Source: Marinosulfonomonas sp.
GTDB taxonomy: Bacteria; Pseudomonadota; Alphaproteobacteria; Rhodobacterales; Rhodobacteraceae
Assembly: GCA_019090845.1 (NCBI GenBank)
Contig: JAHRVD010000003.1
Coordinates: 1 to 5,972, forward strand
DNA: 5,972 nt
Direction of reading: 5' to 3'
This document shows, one piece after another, positions 1 through 5,216 of this stretch. Position numbers and translations under genes: made by a program. Position 1 is the first letter of the stretch; each line of letters opens with the position of its first letter. The notes under the pieces are model-generated. The model was given only the letters and a program-made list of their open reading frames with translations. It was not told where the DNA came from and did no database searches.

Positions 1-376
1 ACCGCTCGGGGGCATCGCCATCATGAATTCTGCGCGCTTCCTTGGCAAAATCCGGGCCGACATATTCCGAATGTTTCTGAATTTTCTCTTTGAGCTCTTT
101 CAGCGCCGCTTCGGCCGGGGATGCGGGCGCGGTCAGGGCATGCATATCGACCTGATCGGGCGATTTGACGTCGCTTGCTCCGGTCGCCTCGCCGCCTTTA
201 GCGGATTTATGGGACGGTCCAATTCTGGGCGCCATGATCGCCTTGTGCACATCCTTGCTGCCGCATTGCGGGCAGGACAACAAGCGGGCAGCAGCCAGTT
301 TGTCAAACGCTTCGGCAGACTGAAACCAGCTGTCAAAATCATGCGCATCGGGGCACTTTAAGGAATATCGGATCAT
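1..376 (-). CDS. DUF1178 family zinc-ribbon protein (3' end beyond window)
   Basis: Reading leftwards from ATG at 376-374 gives 125 open codons with no stop before the window edge. The protein begins MIRYSLKCPDAHDF and matches the DUF1178 pattern. It has C8-x3-H12 near the start, an FDSWFQS stretch at residues 14-20, then C35-P-Q-C38-G and the family's K-A-I-M-A-P motif at 45-50. The C8/H12 and C35/C38 positions look like a zinc ribbon (inference). A low-complexity Ala/Ser/Lys linker follows, then a charged helical C-terminus (ALKELKEKIQKHSEYVG) typical of the family. Family members are usually about 140-160 residues, so roughly 15-35 residues are missing. The function of DUF1178 is not established. 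The ribosome-binding site is weak (GAG just upstream). A promoter and a LexA-like element lie directly upstream, so the gene is probably transcribed separately from the Nudix gene. Confidence 0.9.
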   Translation of the reverse strand, partial: MIRYSLKCPDAHDFDSWFQSAEAFDKLAAARLLSCPQCGSKDVHKAIMAPRIGPSHKSAKGGEATGASDVKSPDQVDMHALTAPASPAEAALKELKEKIQKHSEYVGPDFAKEARRIHDGDAPER

Positions 377-391
377 AATAAGCTCGATTAG

Positions 392-406
392 GAACGTGTT
401 CGGAAC
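392..406 (-). promoter_or_regulatory. Candidate LexA (SOS) box, GTTC-N7-GTTC
   Basis: On the minus strand the bases read GTTCCGAACACGTTC, an exact GTTC-N7-GTTC. This is the published core of the alphaproteobacterial LexA operator. It lies between the predicted -10 (414-419) and the DUF1178 start codon, over or just after the likely transcription start, where a repressor would block transcription. It also appears as an 11-bp-spaced direct repeat of GGAACGTG (391-398 and 402-409) on the plus strand. The spacer is less AT-rich than in many known sites. An 8-base core can occur by chance in 6 kb, so this is a candidate only. Confidence 0.35.
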
Positions 407-413
407 GTGCAGG

Positions 414-441
414 AATATAGCGCATTTTAAACCAGATTCAA
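414..441 (-). promoter_or_regulatory. Sigma70-like promoter for DUF1178 gene
   Basis: On the minus strand there is a -35-like TTGAAT (441-436), a 16-base spacer, and a -10-like TATATT (419-414). Predicted transcription starts about 7 bases beyond the -10, giving a leader of roughly 30 bases before ATG at 376. The promoter sits just past the Nudix stop codon (460-458). No experimental support is available from sequence alone. Confidence 0.5.
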
Positions 442-457
442 TCAACGTTTAGCGACG

Positions 458-949
458 TCAGCGCCCCAAAAACCGCGGATTGAACCCTTTTATTATCTGG
501 CTAAGTTCCTCATCATCAACAAGAGCTGCGGCTTTTTTGAGGCTGAACCACTTTCTTTGGCGTTCTTTCATCTCTGGGTATTTGCTCGCCAGTCGTTTTA
601 CCTTCACCGGGAATACCGCCACCACGCACGGCAGATCATCCCCCGGCATTTCCTTGGTGAAGGAATAAATCCCCAAACAGATGCTACTTGAGCGCCCTTC
701 TACTCCGGCCTCTTCAAAGGCTTCCTGCGCTGCCGCTTTTGCTGGTGTCGTGTCGTCCATCGGCCAGCCCTTGGGGATGATCCAGCGCTTGCTGCCCCGG
801 CTGGTGATTAGCAAAACCTGAGTTTTGTCTTTCCTGATCCGATAACAAATCGCACCGAATTGCGTGCGCAGTTCGCGTTTCTGCGCGTTGGGCAGTTTGA
901 TCGGACGTTGTTTTACGCTCGGTAAACTCATGTCATTTTGCGGCTGCAT
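458..949 (-). CDS. Nudix hydrolase, diphosphoinositol-polyphosphate-phosphohydrolase-like
   Basis: This encodes a 163-residue cytoplasmic protein with a single Nudix fold. The Nudix box spans residues 61-83, starting GWPMDD and ending QEAFEEAGV. The metal-binding glutamates E76, E79 and E80 are present. The usual Glu at box position 7 is T67, and the Arg before the EuxEE core is Q75. A GWP start with a non-Glu at position 7 is typical of the DIPP/NUDT3-like branch. The preceding strand (VLLITSRGSKRWIIPKGWP) also fits that branch. Nudix enzymes hydrolyse nucleoside diphosphates linked to another group, and this branch includes inositol pyrophosphate and dinucleoside polyphosphate hydrolases. 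The exact substrate cannot be read from the sequence. ATG at 949 is preceded by a weak CAGGCG. A second ATG at 931 has no better site. It lies 82 bases downstream of waaA, which would allow co-transcription. Confidence 0.9.
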   Translation of the reverse strand: MQPQNDMSLPSVKQRPIKLPNAQKRELRTQFGAICYRIRKDKTQVLLITSRGSKRWIIPKGWPMDDTTPAKAAAQEAFEEAGVEGRSSSICLGIYSFTKEMPGDDLPCVVAVFPVKVKRLASKYPEMKERQRKWFSLKKAAALVDDEELSQIIKGFNPRFLGR

Positions 950-1031
950 TCGCCTGCTCTGGTTTTTGCCTGTTTTCCTACCCTAGCACGTGATCGCAAC
1001 AAGTCTATGTTGCCGGTGCCTTTGCCAGATA

Positions 1032-2300
1032 TCAGGCTAGTTTGGTGGTGTTTTTCAATATTTGGATCAACGGGTTAACATCTGATTGCTGCTCCTGGAG
1101 CTGTTGCAGGGCCAACGTCGCCTTCTGACGCATTTCATGCCAGTCCGTCTGGTTCATACGATGGAAAACCGCCGGTAAATCTGCTAGGCTGGGCAGGGCG
1201 ATTGCGCCGTTTACCTTGGCCATAACATCAAATGCCGGGCGATGGTTTGCTACATCGGGACCGTGCACAACGGCCGAACCAAATTGCACGGGCTCAAAAG
1301 GTGTGTGCCCGCCTTTGTCCGTAAATGTTCCGCCGATCACCGTAAGACCGGCCAGCGAATACCAGAGCGCCATTTCCCCAAGAGTGTCCGCTAGCAGCAC
1401 TGGCTGGCTAGCGGGCGATGCCAAGGGGTCTGAACGTCTGGTAAAGCCCAGACCTTGTGTTTTCAGCAAGGAGGCCACGCTGTCGGCGCGGCGCGGATGG
1501 CGCGGCGCCAAAATCAATCGTAAATCTGGATTTACGTTGTAGGCTAATGAAAAGGCTTCAATAATTCCTAAATCCTCGCCCTCGTGCGTCGAGGCCGCCA
1601 GTATCGTTTGTGCCCGTGGAAAGGCAGCATCCAGTTGATCGACCGATCCGGCAGGCGGTGGCGCAAGCCGCACCGTTGCTTTCAGGTTTAACGGTGCGCC
1701 CAACCGGTTTTTCGGCAAACCCAAAGCCAGAAAGCGGTCGCCGTTATGTGGGTCTAGTGGCGCGACAAACTCGATCGTTTGCATTGTTTTATTCGCCAGG
1801 CTCCCCAGCCGCGCCCAACGTCGCGCCGAGCGCTCTGAAATGCGCCCGCCAGCGATCAGAACCGGAACATCGCGCCTTTTACATATCTGAAATCGTTTCG
1901 GCCACAACTCATTTTCTAATGATATCAATGCTTTGGGTTTCCAGTTGTCTAGGAACCGTTCCGTGGCACGACCTGTTTCAAGCGGTGCAAGACATGCAGC
2001 AACGCCCGCCAAACCCCATCTGTCCACCATATCACGCCCGGTGATTGTATTGACTGTCACCACAATTTGCGCGCCATCGATCTGCGCCAGCAGTCTGTCA
2101 ATCAGACCACGCGCCGACGTAATCTCGCCGATCGAGGCGCCGTGCACCCAAATTGTAGGCGCTTGCCCCACACCATTGGCACCAGTGGCGAAACGCTGCC
2201 GCAAGTTGGACCGGTTTTCTTGCCCGCCAAGCGCACGCAGCACCATAAATCCAACCACAAAGGGTTGAACGAGATATAATATTATCCGGTAAACGATCAC
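1032..2300 (-). CDS. waaA: 3-deoxy-D-manno-octulosonic acid (Kdo) transferase
   Basis: This is a 422-residue GT30-type glycosyltransferase. WaaA adds Kdo from CMP-Kdo to the lipid A precursor at the cytoplasmic face of the inner membrane. The N-terminal hydrophobic segment (residues 1-24) fits a membrane anchor. Family landmarks occur in order: HGASIGE (53-59, with the catalytic-type Glu at 59), VTVNTITG (81-88), SLENELWP (127-134), AASTHEGE (235-242), APRHPRR (265-271), LADTLGEM (303-310), and the sugar-nucleotide-binding GGTFTDKGGHTPFEP (323-337) followed by GPDVANH (347-353). The length is normal for the family. The start is GTG at 2300, with AAGGG six bases upstream and no better ATG. A weaker alternative is that it is a WaaA-related paralogue, since no other lipid A gene such as lpxK is adjacent here. 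Confidence 0.93.
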   Translation of the reverse strand: MIVYRIILYLVQPFVVGFMVLRALGGQENRSNLRQRFATGANGVGQAPTIWVHGASIGEITSARGLIDRLLAQIDGAQIVVTVNTITGRDMVDRWGLAGVAACLAPLETGRATERFLDNWKPKALISLENELWPKRFQICKRRDVPVLIAGGRISERSARRWARLGSLANKTMQTIEFVAPLDPHNGDRFLALGLPKNRLGAPLNLKATVRLAPPPAGSVDQLDAAFPRAQTILAASTHEGEDLGIIEAFSLAYNVNPDLRLILAPRHPRRADSVASLLKTQGLGFTRRSDPLASPASQPVLLADTLGEMALWYSLAGLTVIGGTFTDKGGHTPFEPVQFGSAVVHGPDVANHRPAFDVMAKVNGAIALPSLADLPAVFHRMNQTDWHEMRQKATLALQQLQEQQSDVNPLIQILKNTTKLA

Positions 2301-2524
2301 TGACTGCCCTTATCTGCACCTTCTTGCTAATCGGCCCGGCAAATTCAGGCAAGCGCCATCACAGGGCCAGCGCCGATTGTTGCTTTGGGGGACTTTTGGT
2401 GTCTGCTGAATGCGGATTTACATGTTAACGATCCCTGCGCTAGGGTTTTTGTCAGCTAGCGGTTTTCGACTGCAGGCAGAGCAAATTGCTACGACCCGAG
2501 TGAGGAAGTATTTTGTAACGGTTC
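2301..2524. promoter_or_regulatory. Divergent intergenic region between waaA and the ASST-like gene
   Basis: These 224 bases separate two outward-facing genes and should hold both promoters. For the plus-strand gene, the best -35-like match is TTTACA at 2417-2422, with a poor -10-like TAGGGT 18 bases further on (2441-2446). For waaA, TTGCCT (2352-2347 on the minus strand) is followed after 17 bases by a poor TAGCAA. Neither pair is strong. The only other structure seen is the hairpin with a T tract at 2433-2450. No gene is supported in this stretch. Confidence 0.3.
2433..2450 (+). terminator. Small hairpin with T tract in the leader of the ASST-like gene
   Basis: CCCT (2433-2436) pairs with AGGG (2442-2445). 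A possible G-T pair inside leaves a three-base loop, and TTTTT follows directly. It has the shape of a minimal intrinsic terminator reading rightwards, but the stem is only 4-5 bp. It lies about 75 bases before the ASST-like start with no upstream plus-strand gene. It could attenuate the leader, end a short unseen transcript, or be chance. Confidence 0.25.
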
Positions 2525-3867
2525 TTGTTTAAAAAAATCGAGGTCTGGGTCGTTGGACTTTTGGCGGTCTTGGTCGTCATCGGTGTTGTAATTTTCGGAA
2601 TGCTGGTTCGGAACCGGGCGCAGGGCCACGACAAGTTCGGTCTGGTGGGCGAAGTCGCTTTCAATATCGCGAGTATTCCGGCCACGGCGCAGGAACTGTT
2701 GAAAGGCGAAGACGGAATGCTCGCTTTTGACGGTGACAGCCGGTTCGCGGGCCTGAGCGGCTGGACAGTGCATGATCCGGCAAAACTGGCGGGTGACGAC
2801 GGCTATATTCTAATTAGCCGGTTTGACGGTGACCTAAGGCGTTACGTGGCAGAGTTGATCAAAATTCAATCGGGCGAACGCGTCCACCGGTGGATGCCCG
2901 ATGCCCAAGCCGTTTTTGCCGGGATACCACTGGACGAAAGCTATGATCTTGAAACGATCAGGAACGATAAGTTCCGGATCATCCATCCGCTTCTGTTTGC
3001 CAATGGCGACATGCTCCTAAAGGACCACGATACGCCGATGGCGCGGGTCGACTGGTGTGGCAACAAAGTCTGGGCGACGACAGAGACCTTTCATCATTCA
3101 AGCGAAGAGGGGCCGGACCAGACGCTTTGGGTGTCCGGCCTGAACAGACCCAGTGTCATTAAGTTTCGAGAACGCAAAACACATGACGATGCACTGGTCG
3201 AGCTTTCCCCCGACGGGCAGGTCTTGGCGTCCATTTCGGTTGCCAAAATTCTTTTGGACAACGGCTATGAATATCTTGTCGCCGGAATGACCTTTGAGAA
3301 CGATCCGGATCCGCTGCATCTAAACGATATAGAGCCGGTTCTTACGGACGGCAAATTTTGGAAAAAAGGCGATCTTTTCGTTAGTATCCGCCATAAATCC
3401 ACAGTGTTTCAATACCGTCCTTCAACCAACAAAATCCTGTGGCTGCGAAGCGGTCCGTGGATATATCAGCACGACGTCGACATTATTGGCGACGGCAAAA
3501 TCGCTGTATTCAGCAACAACATGAACCCGTTGGCACTGGAACCATCAGACGGGACGGTGAACCGAATAATTGCCTATGATTTTGCGACCGATACCATGTC
3601 TGACATCCAGAAAGACGGGTTAGAGGCCGCAGTGTCAGGACCGTCTCGGAGGGTTTGTTCACGCTGCTGCCCAAAGGTCGTGTGATGGTGGAAGAGGAAA
3701 ATTTTGGCAGGCTTCTGGTGTTCGCACAGAATGGCGAGGTGGCGGCGGAATATATCAACGGAGCCAGCGACGGATTGGTCTACAGGATGGGTTGGAGCCG
3801 TTATATTCCTCAGGAACTGGGCGAGACAATTTTAGCGAGTGTGGCTGTCCAAAGTTGTGGGAATTGA
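2525..3867 (+). pseudogene. Arylsulfotransferase (ASST)-like membrane-anchored protein, frameshifted
   Basis: The first frame encodes 386 residues (2525-3685). Residues 7-29 form one transmembrane segment after a short basic start, so the rest should be periplasmic. The body resembles the ASST beta-propeller family. Landmarks are RVDWCGNKVW (174-183), H190-H191, H265 in HLND, R289-H290 in SIRHKSTV and H316 in QHDVD, followed by DGKIAVFSN. These fit the His/Arg active-site positions known in ASST enzymes, which move sulfuryl groups between phenolic compounds; that assignment is inferred. After about residue 369 the frame degenerates (SRRVCSRCC). The family's C-terminus (VRTVSEGLFTLLPKG, then VEEENFGRLL, then YRMGWSRYI) continues in the -1 frame to TGA at 3865-3867. 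One restored base near 3632 would give about 447 residues. The start is TTG at 2525, because an in-frame TAA lies at 2516. The nearest GAGGAAG (2502-2508) is 16 bases away, which is far. The 3' end overlaps the convergent regulator gene by 36 bases. Confidence 0.8.
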
Positions 3868-4398
3868 CCGCCGACCGGCGAGTTCGCGATATAGCGCCTC
3901 TCGAGTGACGCCCAACTGGCTGGCCAGATCTTGCCATTTTCCTTTTGGTGGCATCGTGCGGCCCTGTTCAAGCCACGCGTCCAGCCGGTCACCCACTTTG
4001 CGCAATGTTCTGATCTCAGCGAGCATTCGCGCCGATTGCACTTGGCTTGCCAGATAAGAGGTCCAGACCTGCGAAAGATTGGCGTCCTGCTTTAGCCTTG
4101 CGTGGAATAAATTCACCGGAACCGCCCTGACGTGGGTCGCCCTCGTTGCCTGAGCATTGCAGTGATATGTGCTCGAAAAGGCGGACGCCTCTGCCAAAAC
4201 CTGACCCGACTGCGCCTGTTGCAGAATGACAGTAGCGCCATTTTCTGTTTGGCGTGAAAGCGTAATCTGCCCTTGCAAAACAAAATACATAAAAGCAACC
4301 ACATCCGCGACATGAAACAGCGGTTGCGCAGGTTCAAGGCGCCGCGTCAGGCCGCCTGCAAACAATTGTTCAATACGTTCTGGCATGATCGTAATCAT
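3832..4398 (-). CDS. Crp/Fnr-like transcriptional regulator
   Basis: The protein is 188 residues from ATG at 4398. Other possible starts are TTG at 4410 and ATG at 4386; none has a clear Shine-Dalgarno, so the start is uncertain. Residues about 8-96 form a cyclic-nucleotide-binding-type beta barrel (LFHVADVVAFMYFVLQGQITLS, then GQVLAEAS). A linking helix follows (QVWTSYLASQVQSARMLAEIRTL), then a helix-turn-helix at about 154-177 (WQDLASQLGVTREALYRELA). Where Crp has the cAMP-contacting Arg-Ser, this protein has CNAQA around residue 80. It has only that one cysteine, so an Fnr-type iron-sulfur cluster is not possible. The protein ends soon after the recognition helix without an obvious wing. 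It is divergent from the Spy-like gene, which is its most plausible target (inference). Its last 36 bases overlap the end of the ASST-like gene on the other strand. Confidence 0.85.
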   Translation of the reverse strand: MITIMPERIEQLFAGGLTRRLEPAQPLFHVADVVAFMYFVLQGQITLSRQTENGATVILQQAQSGQVLAEASAFSSTYHCNAQATRATHVRAVPVNLFHARLKQDANLSQVWTSYLASQVQSARMLAEIRTLRKVGDRLDAWLEQGRTMPPKGKWQDLASQLGVTREALYRELAGRRSIPTTLDSHTR

Positions 4399-4451
4399 AT
4401 AGCGGGACAAGGTTTCATGTCACATACTTTTAAACGAACCAAATACGGATT
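4399..4451. promoter_or_regulatory. Compact divergent control region between the Crp-like and Spy-like genes
   Basis: Only 53 bases lie between the two chosen start codons, so any promoters must overlap each other or the coding ends. Weak outer inverted arms GGTT (4411-4414) and AACC (4437-4440) flank an AT-rich core that includes CATACT (4423-4428), a possible plus-strand -10. No canonical Crp (TGTGA-N6-TCACA) or Fnr (TTGAT-N4-ATCAA) site is visible. Regulation of both genes by the Crp-like protein is inferred from the arrangement only. Confidence 0.35.
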
Positions 4452-5057
4452 ATGTCGATGCCCACTTTCATTTCGTTAACTCTTGGTCTTTCGCTGGCCT
4501 TGTTTTCCACACAACTGATAGCGCAGGATACGTCCCATTCTGGCCACGCCTCCCCTTATGCGGGCTTTGAAACCCGTGCGATCAAAAGTCTGTCTCAGGA
4601 TGACATTGAGGAACTTCGGCGTGGCGGGGGCTGGGGTTTGGCACTGGCTGGGGAGTTGAACGGCGCTCCTGGTCCGGCGCATCTTCTTGAACTGAAGGAT
4701 GAAATTGGCCTCTCGCCAGAACAGGTCGCCGCCATTCAGGATATATTCACTGAAATGCAGGCAGAGGCGATAGCGGCTGGCAAAAATTTTATAGTGGCCG
4801 AGAAAGCGCTTGATGCCGCATTTATTGCTGGAAACCTGACCAACAGCGGCCTGCGGACATTAATCGATGATGCGCAAGCGGCCCGCTCGCATTTACGTTT
4901 TGTGCATCTTTCCCGACACCTGTCGACGCCGCCATTGCTGTCGCAAGATCAGATTGAGCGTTACAAAACGTTACGCGGTTACGGGAATGACCCTTGCGCC
5001 AAAGCACCCCAAGGACACGACGCCGAAATGTGGCGCAAACACAACGGTTGCGGTTAA
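4452..5057 (+). CDS. Spy/CpxP-like periplasmic protein (heavy-metal-sensor-like)
   Basis: This is a 201-residue protein with a signal peptide at residues 1-24 (hydrophobic core ISLTLGLSLALFST, likely cut after LIA), so it should be periplasmic. A His-bearing segment follows (H29, H32, then SPYAG). Next comes a motif-rich region (RAIKSLSQDDIEELRRGGGW, then GLALAGELNG and PGPAHLLELKDEIGLSPEQ). A long alpha-helical part (about 88-175) resembles Spy/CpxP and periplasmic metal-sensor proteins, including a second LS-x-x-Q repeat (LLSQDQIERY, 162-171). The tail carries C182, H189, H197 and C200 (HDAEMWRKHNGC), possibly metal-binding or a disulfide pair. Known relatives bind unfolded proteins or sense metals in the periplasm; which applies here is not clear. 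ATG at 4452 has only a weak ACGG upstream, and ATG at 4458 is an alternative. It is divergent from the Crp-like regulator. Confidence 0.75.
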   Translation: MSMPTFISLTLGLSLALFSTQLIAQDTSHSGHASPYAGFETRAIKSLSQDDIEELRRGGGWGLALAGELNGAPGPAHLLELKDEIGLSPEQVAAIQDIFTEMQAEAIAAGKNFIVAEKALDAAFIAGNLTNSGLRTLIDDAQAARSHLRFVHLSRHLSTPPLLSQDQIERYKTLRGYGNDPCAKAPQGHDAEMWRKHNGCG

Positions 5058-5066
5058 CCAACTGTG

Positions 5067-5082
5067 CGGCTGAAAATAGCCG
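5067..5082. repeat. Short inverted repeat after the Spy-like gene
   Basis: CGGCT (5067-5071) and AGCCG (5078-5082) flank a six-base loop GAAAAT, starting ten bases after the stop codon. No T tract follows, so it is at best a transcript-end stabiliser. Confidence 0.25.
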
Positions 5083-5101
5083 ACGTGAATGGCGCCTCAA
5101 T

Positions 5102-5133
5102 CCCTGTCACGCATCTGGAATGTGACGGCAGGG
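5102..5133. repeat. Imperfect hairpin between the Spy-like and hydrolase genes
   Basis: CCCTG (5102-5106) pairs with CAGGG (5129-5133), and TCAC (5107-5110) pairs with GTGA (5122-5125). The right arm has a three-base CGG bulge and the loop is 11 bases. This gives nine base pairs in two blocks. No T tract follows on either strand, so it is not a standard intrinsic terminator. It may still be a transcript-end or operator structure. Confidence 0.35.
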
Positions 5134-5172
5134 AAAGGACATTAAAGTCTGTGCAACCTCTGAAAAATCTGG

Positions 5173-5207
5173 GATAATCTTGCGAGTATTCGCATCGAAA
5201 AAGGTGG
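5173..5207 (+). promoter_or_regulatory. Candidate -10 element and ribosome-binding site for the hydrolase gene
   Basis: GATAAT at 5173-5178 is a good -10 match about 39 bases before the start codon, but no convincing -35 lies 16-18 bases upstream. AAGGTGG at 5201-5207 is a good Shine-Dalgarno, nine bases before ATG at 5217, and it fixes the start. Confidence 0.4.
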
Positions 5208-5216
5208 ACCAGTTTA

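Noticed and set aside
23..361. Plus-strand open frame of 112 codons opposite the DUF1178 gene
   Set aside because: The opposite strand encodes a clear DUF1178 protein with its zinc-ribbon motifs across the same bases; this frame has no recognisable features.
987..992. CACGTG palindrome as a regulatory site
   Set aside because: A six-base palindrome is expected by chance, and no bacterial regulator can be tied to it here.
996..1013. GCAACA / TGTTGC inverted repeat between waaA and the Nudix gene as a terminator
   Set aside because: The stem is six base pairs with a weak mixed sequence and no T tract in the waaA direction.
2500..2532. Ten-codon leader peptide from GTG at 2500 (MRKYFVTVLV), overlapping the ASST-like start
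   Set aside because: No Shine-Dalgarno precedes the GTG, and the GAGGAAG lies inside it. It is too short to support without conservation data.
2605..2615. GGTTC-G-GAACC palindrome as an operator
   Set aside because: It lies inside the coding sequence for the transmembrane boundary (LVRNR) and is explained by codons; the spacing does not fit the GTTC-N7-GTTC direct repeat.
3604..3640. Programmed -1 frameshifting in the ASST-like gene
   Set aside because: No X-XXY-YYZ slippery heptamer in the right frame and no strong downstream stem are visible. A single-base deletion is simpler and restores the family sequence better.
5106..5126. Crp-type binding site
   Set aside because: The arms are in the order GTCAC...GTGAC with 11 bases between, the reverse of the TGTGA-N6-TCACA arrangement.
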